DNA of 64,000 nt from Streptomyces griseiscabiei. GTDB taxonomy: Bacteria; Actinomycetota; Actinomycetes; Streptomycetales; Streptomycetaceae. The stretch covers positions 1,798,001-1,862,000 of the forward strand of contig NZ_JAGJBZ010000002.1 in assembly GCF_020010925.1 (NCBI RefSeq), read 5' to 3'. A model generated the notes under the pieces. The model was given only the letters and a program-made list of their open reading frames with translations, ran no database searches and was not told the DNA's origin. The position numbers were made by a program, and so were the translations under genes. This document shows positions 35,694-44,086 of the stretch, piece by piece. Positions within the stretch are counted from its first letter, which is position 1. The number at the start of each line of letters is the position of its first letter.

Positions 35694-37747
35694 GCGGGGA
35701 CCTCCGTGCTGATGAGGGGGCTGAGCTTGTTGGCCTTGCGGATCTCGTCGACGATACGGCCGATGATCCCGGTGATGTCGAAGTCCTTCGGGGTGAACAC
35801 GGCGGCCACTCCGGCGGCCCTGAGCTGTGCGGCGTCCGCGTTCGGGATGATCCCGCCGGCGATCACCGGGATGTCGTGGGCGCCCGCCTCCCGCAGCCGG
35901 TCCAGCACGTCCGGGACCAGCTGGGCGTGCGAGCCGGAGAGGATGGACAGGCCGACCGCGTGCACGTCCTCGGCGAGGGCCGCGTCCACGATCTGCTCCG
36001 GGGTGAGCCGGATGCCCTGGTAGACCACCTCGAAGCCCGCGTCCCGGGCCCGCACGGCGATCTGCTCGGCCCCGTTGGAGTGCCCGTCCAGCCCCGGCTT
36101 GCCGACCAGGAAGCGGAGCTTGCCGACGTTCAGGTCCTTCGCCGTCAGCTCCACCTTGTGGCGGACCTCCGACATGGCCGAGCCCTCCTCGGCGGGGACG
36201 GCCACCGGCGCCGAGGAGACACCGGTCGGCGCCCGGAACTCGCCGAACACCTCACGCAGCGCCCCGGCCCACTCGCCGGTCGTGACCCCGGCCCGCGCGC
36301 ACTCCAGGGTGGCCTCCATGAGGTTGTCCGTGCCCTTCGCGGCCTCCTTGAGCCGCTCCAGCGCCTTGCACGGGCGCGGGTGGTTGAAGGGCGGCTGGTA
36401 GCGCGTGTCGCGCCAGTTCCGCAGGGACTCGATCACACGGGCCTCGACCGCCGGGTCGACCGTCTGGATCGCCGCGTCCAGGTCGGCGGTCAGCGGGTTC
36501 GGCTCGGTGGACTCGAAGATGTTGACGCCGACGATCTTCTCCTGGCCGGACTCGATCCGGGCCCGGCGCTCGGCGTGCGAGGAGACCAGCTGCGACTTGA
36601 GGTAGCCGGACTCCACGGCGGCCATCGCGCCGCCCATCTCCTGGATCCGCTCGATCTCGGCGAAGGACTCCTCGACCAGCGCGGCCACCTTCGCCTCGAC
36701 GACGTGCGAGCCCTCGAAGATGTCCTCGTACTCCAGCAGATCGCTCTCGTGCGCCAGCACCTGCTGGATGCGCAGCGACCACTGCTGGTCCCACGGCCGC
36801 GGCAGGCCCAGCGCCTCGTTCCAGGCCGGCAGCTGCACCGCCCTGGCCCGCGCGTCCTTGGAGAGCGTCACGGCCAGCATCTCCAGGACGATCCGCTGGA
36901 CGTTGTTCTCCGGCTGGGCCTCGGTGAGCCCGAGGGAGTTGACCTGGACGCCGTAGCGGAAGCGCCGCTGCTTGGGGTTCTCGATGCCGTACCGCTCACG
37001 GGTGACGCGGTCCCAGATGCGGCCGAAGGCGCGCATCTTGCACATCTCCTCGACGAAGCGGACGCCCGCGTTCACGAAGAACGAGATCCGGGCGACGACA
37101 TCGCCCATGCGCTCCTCGGGCACCTGGCCCGAGTCCCGCACGGCGTCGAGGACCGCGATCGCCGTGGACATCGCGTACGCGATCTCCTGCACCGGTGTGG
37201 CGCCCGCCTCCTGCAGGTGGTAGCTGCAGATGTTGATCGGGTTCCACTTGGGGATGTGGGAGACCGTGTACGCGATCATGTCGGTCGTCAGCCGGAGCGA
37301 GGGTACTGGCGGGAAGACGTGCGTCCCCCGGGACAGGTACTCCTTGACGATGTCGTTCTGGGTCGTGCCCTGGAGCTGGGTGATGTCCGCACCCTGCTCC
37401 TCGGCGACGACCTGGTAGAGCGCCAGCAGCCACATGGCGGTGGCGTTGATGGTCATCGAGGTGTTCATCTGCTCCAGGGGGATGTCCTGGAACAGCCTGC
37501 GCATGTCACCGAGATGGGCCACCGGGACGCCGACCCGGCCGACCTCGCCGCGGGCGAGGATGTGGTCGGAGTCGTAGCCGGTCTGGGTCGGCAGGTCGAA
37601 GGCGACCGACAGACCCGTCTGCCCCTTGGCGAGGTTGCGCCGGTACAACTCGTTGGACGCCTCGGCCGTGGAGTGACCGGCGTACGTCCGCATGAGCCAC
37701 GGCCGGTCCTTGGCTTGCCTGCCTTCGGCGGGCTGACGCTCACTCAT
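35690..37747 (-). CDS. meaA: Ethylmalonyl-CoA mutase (B12-dependent)
   Basis: 685 residues from ATG 37747, behind GAGGT. The N-terminal ~540 residues are a methylmalonyl-CoA-mutase-type barrel (TYAGHSTAEASNELYRR, SVAFDLPTQTGYDSD, GTTQNDIVKEY). The C-terminal cobalamin domain contains GLDGHSNG, the DxHxxG loop whose His coordinates cobalt. It rearranges ethylmalonyl-CoA to methylsuccinyl-CoA with adenosylcobalamin. The order with ccr upstream (eight-base gap) and the lyase downstream separates it from ordinary methylmalonyl-CoA mutase. Confidence 0.93.
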   Translation of the reverse strand: MSERQPAEGRQAKDRPWLMRTYAGHSTAEASNELYRRNLAKGQTGLSVAFDLPTQTGYDSDHILARGEVGRVGVPVAHLGDMRRLFQDIPLEQMNTSMTINATAMWLLALYQVVAEEQGADITQLQGTTQNDIVKEYLSRGTHVFPPVPSLRLTTDMIAYTVSHIPKWNPINICSYHLQEAGATPVQEIAYAMSTAIAVLDAVRDSGQVPEERMGDVVARISFFVNAGVRFVEEMCKMRAFGRIWDRVTRERYGIENPKQRRFRYGVQVNSLGLTEAQPENNVQRIVLEMLAVTLSKDARARAVQLPAWNEALGLPRPWDQQWSLRIQQVLAHESDLLEYEDIFEGSHVVEAKVAALVEESFAEIERIQEMGGAMAAVESGYLKSQLVSSHAERRARIESGQEKIVGVNIFESTEPNPLTADLDAAIQTVDPAVEARVIESLRNWRDTRYQPPFNHPRPCKALERLKEAAKGTDNLMEATLECARAGVTTGEWAGALREVFGEFRAPTGVSSAPVAVPAEEGSAMSEVRHKVELTAKDLNVGKLRFLVGKPGLDGHSNGAEQIAVRARDAGFEVVYQGIRLTPEQIVDAALAEDVHAVGLSILSGSHAQLVPDVLDRLREAGAHDIPVIAGGIIPNADAAQLRAAGVAAVFTPKDFDITGIIGRIVDEIRKANKLSPLISTEVPA

Positions 37748-37755
37748 CGTGGACC

Positions 37756-39093
37756 TCAGATGTTCCGGAAGCGGTTGATGGCGTCGATGTGCTGGGCGCG
37801 CTTGGCGTGGTCGCGCACGCCGAGGCCCTCCTCGGGGGCCAGCGCGAGGACGCCGACCTTGCCCTGGTGGAGGTTGCGGTGCACGTCGTACGCGGCCTGC
37901 CCGGTCTCCTCCAGGGAGTAGACCTTCGACAGCGTCGGGTGGATCTTGCCCTTGGCGATCAGGCGGTTGGCCTCCCATGCCTCGCGGTAGTTCGCGAAGT
38001 GGGAGCCGATGATCCGCTTCAGCGACATCCACAGGTAGCGGTTGTCGTACTCGTGCATGTAGCCCGAGGTCGAGGCGCAGGTGGTGATGGTGCCGCCCTT
38101 GCGGGTGACGAAGACGCTCGCGCCGAAGGTCTCGCGGCCCGGGTGCTCGAAGACGATGTCGATGTCCTCGCCGCCGGTGAGCTCGCGGATGCGCTTGCCG
38201 AAGCGCTTCCACTCCTTGGGGTCCTGGGTCTGCTCGTCCTTCCAGAACCTGTAGCCCTCGGCGTTGCGGTCGATGATCGCCTCGGCGCCCATCGAGCGGC
38301 AGATGTCCGCCTTCTGGTCGCTGGAGACGACACAGATCGGGTTGGCGCCGCCGGCCAGCGCGAACTGCGTGGCGTAGCTGCCGAGTCCGCCGCTGGCGCC
38401 CCAGATCAGGACGTTGTCGCCCTGCTTCATCCCGGCGCCGTTGCGGGAGACCAGCTGCCGGTACGCGGTGGAGTTCACCAGGCCCGGTGCGGCGGCCTCC
38501 TCCCAGCTGAGGTGGTCGGGCTTCGGCATCAGCTGGTTGGACTTGACGAGCGCGATCTCGGCGAGACCGCCGAAGTTGGTCTCGAAGCCCCAGATCCGCT
38601 GCTCGGGGTCGAGCATGGTGTCGTTGTGGCCGTCCGACGACTCCATCTCGACGGACAGACAGTGCGCGACGACCTCGTCACCGGGCTGCCAGACGTTGAC
38701 GCCGGGGCCGGTGCGCAGGACGACGCCCGCGAGGTCGGAGCCGATGATGTGGTACGGCAGGTCGTGGCGCTTGGCCAGCTCGTTGGTGCGGCCGTAGCGC
38801 TCCAGGAACCCGAAGGTGGACAGCGGCTCGAAGATCGAGGTCCACACGGAGTTGTAGTTGACCGAGGAGGCCATGACGGCCACCAGGGCCTCGCCCGGAC
38901 CGAGTTCCGGGACCGGGACCTCGTCCAGGTGGATCGACTTGCGGGGGTCCTTGTCACGGGTGGTGAGCCCCGCGAACATCTCCGTCTCGTCCTTGTGCAC
39001 GGTGATCGCGCGGTACGACTCGGGGAGCGGCAGTGCGGCGAAGTCGGCGGACACGGAGTCCGGCGACTGGATCGCGTCCAGGATGTCCTTCAC
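37756..39093 (-). CDS. ccr: Crotonyl-CoA carboxylase/reductase
   Basis: 445 residues from GTG 39093, with GGAGG eight bases upstream; the longer open frame to 39348 has no support. It belongs to the zinc-free MDR superfamily: NADPH loop WGASGGLGSYATQFA (~ residue 225), FEHPGRETFGAS and the GIVCASTSGY-like GTITTCASTSGY. It reductively carboxylates crotonyl-CoA to (2S)-ethylmalonyl-CoA with NADPH and CO2. In Streptomyces this both assimilates acetyl-CoA and supplies polyketide extender units. First gene of a five-gene operon. Confidence 0.95.
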   Translation of the reverse strand: MKDILDAIQSPDSVSADFAALPLPESYRAITVHKDETEMFAGLTTRDKDPRKSIHLDEVPVPELGPGEALVAVMASSVNYNSVWTSIFEPLSTFGFLERYGRTNELAKRHDLPYHIIGSDLAGVVLRTGPGVNVWQPGDEVVAHCLSVEMESSDGHNDTMLDPEQRIWGFETNFGGLAEIALVKSNQLMPKPDHLSWEEAAAPGLVNSTAYRQLVSRNGAGMKQGDNVLIWGASGGLGSYATQFALAGGANPICVVSSDQKADICRSMGAEAIIDRNAEGYRFWKDEQTQDPKEWKRFGKRIRELTGGEDIDIVFEHPGRETFGASVFVTRKGGTITTCASTSGYMHEYDNRYLWMSLKRIIGSHFANYREAWEANRLIAKGKIHPTLSKVYSLEETGQAAYDVHRNLHQGKVGVLALAPEEGLGVRDHAKRAQHIDAINRFRNI

Positions 39094-39319
39094 GGTGGTG
39101 CCTCCGGCGACGAGCGTCCGAGGGAAGACGCTGTTGAGGGTTACGTCGGGTGCTGAGCTGTGCGGTGATGCCGTCGGTTCGGCGGAGGTGGTGCGGCGGC
39201 GGCGCTGTGTGTGGCGCGGAAGGGTGCCTGTGACGCAGGCGTCCGGGCGCGTGAACCGTGGTTCTCGGGGACAGCCGACGTACGGAGGATCTCTGCACGC
39301 CGGCCGCCCGGACTCCTTC

Positions 39320-39348
39320 AACGTATGGCACGCCGTGTCACCCCGCAA
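39320..39348 (-). promoter_or_regulatory. Candidate promoter of the ccr operon
   Basis: On the minus strand TTGCGG (39343-39348) and TACGTT (39320-39325) are separated by 17 bases, matching a Streptomyces sigma-70-type promoter. The palindrome at 39370-39403 begins 22 bases upstream of the -35. Confidence 0.5.
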
Positions 39349-39369
39349 GGCACCCAGTGCCAGAAAGTT

Positions 39370-39403
39370 CGCTCAGGTGAAATCTTTACGTAACACCTGA
39401 GCG
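39370..39403. promoter_or_regulatory. 34-bp palindromic operator candidate upstream of ccr
   Basis: CGCTCAGGTG (39370-39379) and CACCTGAGCG (39394-39403) are perfect inverted 10-mers around a 14-base AT-rich centre that ends in the palindrome TTACGTAA. The size suits a TetR dimer pair; the TetR gene next to it is the natural candidate. Confidence 0.7.
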
Positions 39404-39448
39404 ATGATCGATCAGGCGGCCGGAGAAAAGGGCCTCTGACGTGCCAAA

Positions 39449-39472
39449 ACGGCCACCCCGAAGGGTGGCCGT
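39449..39472 (-). terminator. Intrinsic terminator of the TetR gene
   Basis: A perfect 10-bp stem (ACGGCCACCC with GGGTGGCCGT). Read on the minus strand it has a TTCG tetraloop and is followed by TTTT. Confidence 0.85.
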
Positions 39473-39548
39473 CATCACAGTTACCAATGAGTAGAAGAGG
39501 GTTTCAAGCGGGTCCCGAGCCGGGCTCGGCCCCGGCTCGACCGGGATC

Positions 39549-40358
39549 TCAGCGGTCCCGGAGTGCCTCTTCGATGGTGCGCATGACCTCGTCGAGGGGG
39601 GCGTCGGTACGGGCGACGGTCACCAGGACCTCGCCGTGGGCGGAGGCCGTCGCGGCGGCCGGCTCGGGCGCCAGGGTGCGGCCCGCGCCGATGCCCGTGC
39701 CGAACGTCCTGCGGACGATGGCGAAGGCGTGGTCGAGCTGGGTCTCGACATCGCCCTGCCCGCCGGACCGGAGCCACCGCCGCAGCACGTGGTTGTGCGC
39801 GGTGACGACCGCCGACGCGGCCACCTCGGCGAGCAGCGGGTCGTCGTTGCCGGCGTCGTGGTGGGCGTGCTCGTCGAAGTGGCCCAGCAGATAACGGGTG
39901 AAGAGCCGCTCGTAGCGGGCCACGGAGGCGATCTCCGCCTCCCGGAGGGTGGGGACCTCACGGGTCAGCTTGTAGCGGGCGACCGAGATCTCCGGCCGGG
40001 CCGCGTACATCTTCATGACCTCCTTGATGCCGCGGCACACCGTGTCGAGCGGGTGCTCGTGCGGGGGTGCCGCGTTGAGCACCGCCTCGGCGCGGATCAG
40101 GGTGTCGTCGTGGTCCGGGAAGATCGCCTCTTCCTTGGAGCGGAAGTGGCGGAAGAAGGTACGGCGGGCGACGCCGGCCGCCGCCGCGATCTCGTCGACG
40201 GTGGTCGCCTCGTACCCCTTGGTCGAGAACAGCTCCATGGCCGCGGCCGCCAGTTCCCGGCGCATCTTGAGGCGTTGGGCGGCGGCACGACTTCCCGCGG
40301 CGCTCTCCGGAGCGTCGGGCGCAGCTGGTGTACGTGAGGACTTGGCGGGCTGGGACAT
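39549..40358 (-). CDS. TetR-family regulator next to the ethylmalonyl-CoA operon
   Basis: 269 residues from ATG 40358; the frame continues upstream to 40655 but that part is low-complexity. The helix-turn-helix lies at about residues 30-78: RRELAAAAMELFSTKGYEATTVDEIAAAAGVARRTFFRHF-type order. The C-terminal ligand domain is helical and not diagnostic. Its location between ccr and the 3-hydroxybutyryl-CoA dehydrogenase gene, all on the minus strand, suggests control of butyryl/crotonyl-CoA metabolism. The palindrome upstream of ccr is a likely target. The ligand may be an acyl-CoA. Confidence 0.88.
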   Translation of the reverse strand: MSQPAKSSRTPAAPDAPESAAGSRAAAQRLKMRRELAAAAMELFSTKGYEATTVDEIAAAAGVARRTFFRHFRSKEEAIFPDHDDTLIRAEAVLNAAPPHEHPLDTVCRGIKEVMKMYAARPEISVARYKLTREVPTLREAEIASVARYERLFTRYLLGHFDEHAHHDAGNDDPLLAEVAASAVVTAHNHVLRRWLRSGGQGDVETQLDHAFAIVRRTFGTGIGAGRTLAPEPAAATASAHGEVLVTVARTDAPLDEVMRTIEEALRDR

Positions 40359-40626
40359 GCCCCGAACGTACTGCATCCGTGCAGGAGAGTGCGCGTGTCC
40401 GGCCGTCTCCCCGCCCGGCCCGGCCGGGGAAGTGGCCAGGTGGGCGGGTGGGAGAGCGACGGAGCGGCCGGGTGTGGAGGAGGCGGCGGAGCGGACCGGC
40501 GGCGGACGGGTGCCGGGGCCGAGCAGCCCGCCCCAGTCCGTGCGCGCCGCCGGCCGGCCCGTCAGGGCCGGCTCCGCCGTGCCCGGCGCCGCGCCCGTGC
40601 CCGCCCCGGTCCCGTCGTCCGCCCGC

Positions 40627-42450
40627 TCAGCGCTTGGCATATTCGCGGAAGCCACGGCCCGTCTTGCGGCCGAGGCAGCCCGCGGCCACCAGGTGCTCCA
40701 GCAGCGGGGCCGGTGCGAGTCCCGGGTCGCGGAACTCGCGGTGCAGGACCTTCTCGATGGCCAGGGAGACGTCGAGACCGACCACGTCGAGCAGTTCGAA
40801 CGGGCCCATCGGGTAGCCGCCGCCCAGCTTCATGGCCGCGTCGATGTCGTCCAGCGTCGCGTAGTGCTCCTGGACCATCTTGATCGCGTTGTTCAGGTAC
40901 GGGAACAGCAGCGCGTTCACGATGAAACCGGCGCGGTCGCCGCAGTCCACCGGGTGCTTGCGGACCTTCGCGCACAGCTCGCGGACCGTGGCGTGGACGT
41001 CGTCGGCGGTCAGCACCGTGCGGACCACCTCGACCAGCTTCATCGCGGGCGCCGGGTTGAAGAAGTGCATCCCGATGACGTCCTGCGGGCGCGAGGTGGC
41101 GCGGGCGCAGGCCACGACGGGCAGCGAGGAGGTGGTGGTGGCGAGGATCGCGCCCGGCTTGCAGACCTTGTCGAAGGTCGCGAACAGCTGCCGCTTGACC
41201 TCCAGGTCCTCGGCCACGGCCTCCAGCGCCAGATCGACGTCCGCGAACGCGTCGTACGACCCCGCCGGAGTGATCCGGTCCAGCGTCTCGGCGGCGGCCT
41301 CGACCGTCATCCGCCCCTTGTCGACGGACCGGGCCAGCGACTTGCCGATCCGCGCCTTCGCGGCCTGCGCCTTCTCCTCGCTGCGCGCGGCCAGCACGAC
41401 CTCGTACCCGGCCTTCGCGAACACCTCGGCGATGCCCGACGCCATGGTCCCCGAGCCCGCGACACCCACCGAGCGGACGGTACGGCCGGGGACCGCGGCG
41501 GCCCCGTCCAGCGGCGTCAGCGCGTCCCGCACGACGGTGGCGGAGCCGGGGGCCTCGTAGGAGTAGAAGCCGCGCCCCGACTTGCGGCCGGTCAGGCCCG
41601 CCTCGCTGAGCTGCCGGAGGATGGGCGCCGGCGCGTGCAGCCGGTCGTGCGAGGCGGCGTACATGGCCTCCAGGACCGTGCGGGCGGTGTCGACGCCGAT
41701 CAGGTCCAGCAGCGCCAGCGGGCCCATCGGCAGCCCGCAGCCGAGCCGCATCGCCGCGTCGATGTCCTCACGGGAGGCGTACTTGGCCTCGTACATCGCG
41801 GCGGCCTGGTTGAGGTAGCCGAACAGCAGTCCGTCGGCGACGAATCCCGGCCGGTCGCCGACCGCGACGGGCTCCTTGCCCAGGTCGAGGGCGAGATCGG
41901 TGACGGCGGCGACGGCCTGGGGCGCGGTCAGCACCGAGGAGACGACCTCGACCAGCTTCATCGCGGGCGCCGGGTTGAAGAAGTGCAGCCCGAGCACCCG
42001 CTCCGGCCGCGCCGACTCGGCGGCCAGCCGGGTCACCGACAGCGCGTTGGTGCCGGTGGCGAGCACCGCCTCCGGGCGCACGATCGCGTCCAGCTCACGG
42101 AAGACCTGCTGCTTGATCTCGTACGACTCCGGGACGACCTCGATCACCAGATCGGCGTCGGCCGCGGCCTGGAGGTCGGTGAAGGTGCGGAAACGGGCGA
42201 GCACGTCGTCGCGCTCCCGCTCGGTGATCCGCCCACGGGCCACGGCCCGCTCGGTGGAGGTCTCCAGCGCGGCGACGGCACGGGCGCCGGCGGCCTCGCT
42301 GATGTCGATGCCGACGACCTCGCGGCCGGCCCGGGCCAGCACTTCGGCGATACCGGTGCCCATGGTGCCGAGACCGACCACGGCGATCGTCCTGAACGGG
42401 GACTGCGGGGACTCCGGGGACAGGGGGGAGTCGGAAAGGGGAGTGGCCAT
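40627..42450 (-). CDS. Tandem-fused 3-hydroxybutyryl-CoA dehydrogenase
   Basis: 607 residues from ATG 42450, with GGAG upstream. It contains two complete 3-hydroxyacyl-CoA dehydrogenase modules. Module 1 (~20-310) has VVGLGTMGTGIAEVLA and LHFFNPAPAMKLVEVV; module 2 (~325-607) has GVAGSGTMASGIAEVFA and MHFFNPAPAMKLVEVV. Both keep the Rossmann glycines and the catalytic His in HFFNP. It reduces acetoacetyl-CoA or oxidises 3-hydroxybutyryl-CoA, feeding crotonyl-CoA to ccr. Most bacterial enzymes have one module, so this is a head-to-tail duplication. The 268-base gap to the TetR gene shows no feature I can name. Confidence 0.92.
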   Translation of the reverse strand: MATPLSDSPLSPESPQSPFRTIAVVGLGTMGTGIAEVLARAGREVVGIDISEAAGARAVAALETSTERAVARGRITERERDDVLARFRTFTDLQAAADADLVIEVVPESYEIKQQVFRELDAIVRPEAVLATGTNALSVTRLAAESARPERVLGLHFFNPAPAMKLVEVVSSVLTAPQAVAAVTDLALDLGKEPVAVGDRPGFVADGLLFGYLNQAAAMYEAKYASREDIDAAMRLGCGLPMGPLALLDLIGVDTARTVLEAMYAASHDRLHAPAPILRQLSEAGLTGRKSGRGFYSYEAPGSATVVRDALTPLDGAAAVPGRTVRSVGVAGSGTMASGIAEVFAKAGYEVVLAARSEEKAQAAKARIGKSLARSVDKGRMTVEAAAETLDRITPAGSYDAFADVDLALEAVAEDLEVKRQLFATFDKVCKPGAILATTTSSLPVVACARATSRPQDVIGMHFFNPAPAMKLVEVVRTVLTADDVHATVRELCAKVRKHPVDCGDRAGFIVNALLFPYLNNAIKMVQEHYATLDDIDAAMKLGGGYPMGPFELLDVVGLDVSLAIEKVLHREFRDPGLAPAPLLEHLVAAGCLGRKTGRGFREYAKR

Positions 42451-42841
42451 CGCGGGACTCCAGGATGAGGTGACGACTGAGGGAAACGCGGCGGGGTGCG
42501 CGAAGAGCGCGCAAGCGGCGCGTGGAGTGCGGGTGTTGGTACTGCCGGGCTGATGAACGCACACGCCCGGTACCGTCACCGCGGGGCGTGCACACGCCCA
42601 GGGGGAACGGCTGAACCGACCGGCCCTGTCCCGAGGCCGAGTCGTACTGATACTCCGGGAACCGAATACCCCGGGTACCGAACCGACTGTGCTCACAACG
42701 GCTGCGTCACCAAACCGTCGTCAGCGAATGCGAGAGGGTGTCTCGCTCGTCTGAGCTTAACCGGTGGGTAACGAGCGCGCCAGCCCCCGTGTTTGTGACG
42801 TAGGTCCCCCAACCGCCCCACGCGCCCGTACGCTCGACGAC
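42451..42841. other. Divergent intergenic region between the dehydrogenase and HEAT-repeat genes
   Basis: No gene is supported. GGGCGTG-CA-CACGCCC (42584-42599) is a perfect palindrome, and GCGAGA/TCTCGC pair around 42731-42747. TACGCT at 42829-42834, seven bases before ATG 42842, looks like a -10 for a leaderless HEAT-repeat transcript, but there is no good -35. The dehydrogenase promoter must also lie here. Confidence 0.45.
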
Positions 42842-43417
42842 ATGGACGAGGAGTTGCGATCACTCACGGAGCGTGTGCGGGGCGAGTCGGGGGGCGCGGC
42901 GGGATTCGAGCGGCTCGTCACGACCGGGTCCACGGACGAACTGGCGGACGTACTGACCGAGCAGGGACAGCCGTTGTGGGCGCGGGAGCTGGCCGCGTTC
43001 CGGCTGGGCGTCGCGGGGGACCGGCGGGCCTTCGAGTCCCTCGTCCTGCTGCTCAACCACCGTGATCCACCGCGCTGCGCCTCCGCGGCCCACGCGCTGG
43101 CCCGGCTCGGCGACCCGCGCACCGCGCGCGCGGCGGCGGCCCTCGCGACGAACGAACTGCGCGTCGCCTACGCCCTGCATCCCGTCCGCCTGCTCGTCGA
43201 ACTCCGGGCCCCCGAGTCCGTCCCGGCGCTGATCACCACGCTCCGGCGCCGGTTGAAGCCCCATGATCCCTACCGCCGGGTGGCCCTCGCGTGCGTGGAG
43301 GGCCTGGGGGCGCTGCAGGACGCCCGCGCCAGGACCGTACTGAACGACGCCCTCGCGCATCCGACGCTCGCGGAGGCGGCGGTACGGGCACTGGCCCGCA
43401 TCCCCCGGCAGCGCTAG
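42842..43417 (+). CDS. HEAT-repeat protein
   Basis: 191 residues from ATG 42842. It is almost entirely alpha-helical, with repeated helix pairs of the type AFRLGVAGDRRAFESLVLLL, AAHALARLGDPRTARAAAAL and ALACVEGLGALQDARARTVL. Such HEAT/PBS-lyase-like solenoids bind other proteins. Streptomyces relatives are sometimes mislabelled adenylosuccinate lyase; no lyase motif is present. A long hairpin follows at once. Function unknown. Confidence 0.8.
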   Translation: MDEELRSLTERVRGESGGAAGFERLVTTGSTDELADVLTEQGQPLWARELAAFRLGVAGDRRAFESLVLLLNHRDPPRCASAAHALARLGDPRTARAAAALATNELRVAYALHPVRLLVELRAPESVPALITTLRRRLKPHDPYRRVALACVEGLGALQDARARTVLNDALAHPTLAEAAVRALARIPRQR

Positions 43418-43472
43418 GGCCCTTCTGACGGATCTCCGCGGCGTCCACGGAGATCCACCAGAAAGGCCCTAG
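43414..43472. terminator. Long bidirectional terminator hairpin
   Basis: CTAGGGCC (43414-43421) pairs with GGCCCTAG (43465-43472); TTCTG/CAGAA and GGATCTCCG/CGGAGATCC extend the stem. It overlaps the stop codons of the two convergent genes (HEAT-repeat protein and GNAT). Confidence 0.85.
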
Positions 43473-44005
43473 GCGCCGAGTTCCTTCCCGTACCGCACCT
43501 CCGGCACCTCGACCCCGGCCGCCTCGAACGGTTCCTCGGTGCCGTCCGCCGCGAAGCCGTGGTGGGCGTAGAAGCGGCGGGCCCGCGTGTTCTCCTTGAG
43601 GACCCACAGGAGGACGCGGCCGTGGCCGGCGGCGGCGCAGCGCCCGGTGGCCACGCCCAGCAGCGCGCCGCCGACGCCCGCGCCGAAGTGGCCCGGCCGG
43701 ACGTAGAGGGCGTACAACTCGGCGTCCGATGTGTGGACTTCGCCGTCGCGGTAGGGGCCGTACGCCGCCCAGCCGACGATCTCCCCGGCCCGCTCGGCGA
43801 TCAGGTTGGCCACGGGGCTGTCGGTGCGCGCGAGCATCGCCCGGCGCTTGTCGGCGTCCTCGTCCACGTCCATCGCGTCGAGGTACGCCCGCGGGACGAG
43901 CCCGGCGTACGCGGTCCGCCAGCCGCCCACGCGGATCTCGGCCACGGGGCGGCAGTCGGCCGGGGTCATCTCGCGGATGCGGAGACCGGGAAGGGTGTCG
44001 TCCAT
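43469..44005 (-). CDS. GNAT N-acetyltransferase
   Basis: 178 residues. IREMTPADCRPVAEIRVGGWRTAYAG at the N-terminus and the acetyl-CoA-binding strand-loop ALYVRPGHFGAGVGGALL, followed by LWVLKENTRARRFYAHHGF, are the typical GNAT motifs A and B. The pyrophosphate loop reads HFGAGVGG. It transfers an acetyl group from acetyl-CoA to an unknown amine. The stop codon lies inside the shared terminator hairpin. Confidence 0.88.
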   Translation of the reverse strand: MDDTLPGLRIREMTPADCRPVAEIRVGGWRTAYAGLVPRAYLDAMDVDEDADKRRAMLARTDSPVANLIAERAGEIVGWAAYGPYRDGEVHTSDAELYALYVRPGHFGAGVGGALLGVATGRCAAAGHGRVLLWVLKENTRARRFYAHHGFAADGTEEPFEAAGVEVPEVRYGKELGA

Positions 44006-44086
44006 GGCGGCACGGTAGACGGGACGGCGGGGCCGGGGCCGCGAATTTCGCGCCCCGGCCCCGCCGTCGGACCGTGCCCCATGGGC

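Larger units (their letters stand above)
39094..39548. other. Intergenic region upstream of ccr (promoter, palindrome, terminator)
   Basis: No gene is supported. It holds the terminator of the TetR gene (39449-39472), a long palindrome (39370-39403) and a candidate ccr promoter (39320-39348). If that promoter is right, ccr has an untranslated leader of roughly 220 bases in which I see no recognisable riboswitch or B12 box. Confidence 0.6.

Noticed and set aside
39094..39313. Cobalamin riboswitch in the ccr leader
   Set aside because: No B12-box or conserved helix pattern could be recognised in the leader.
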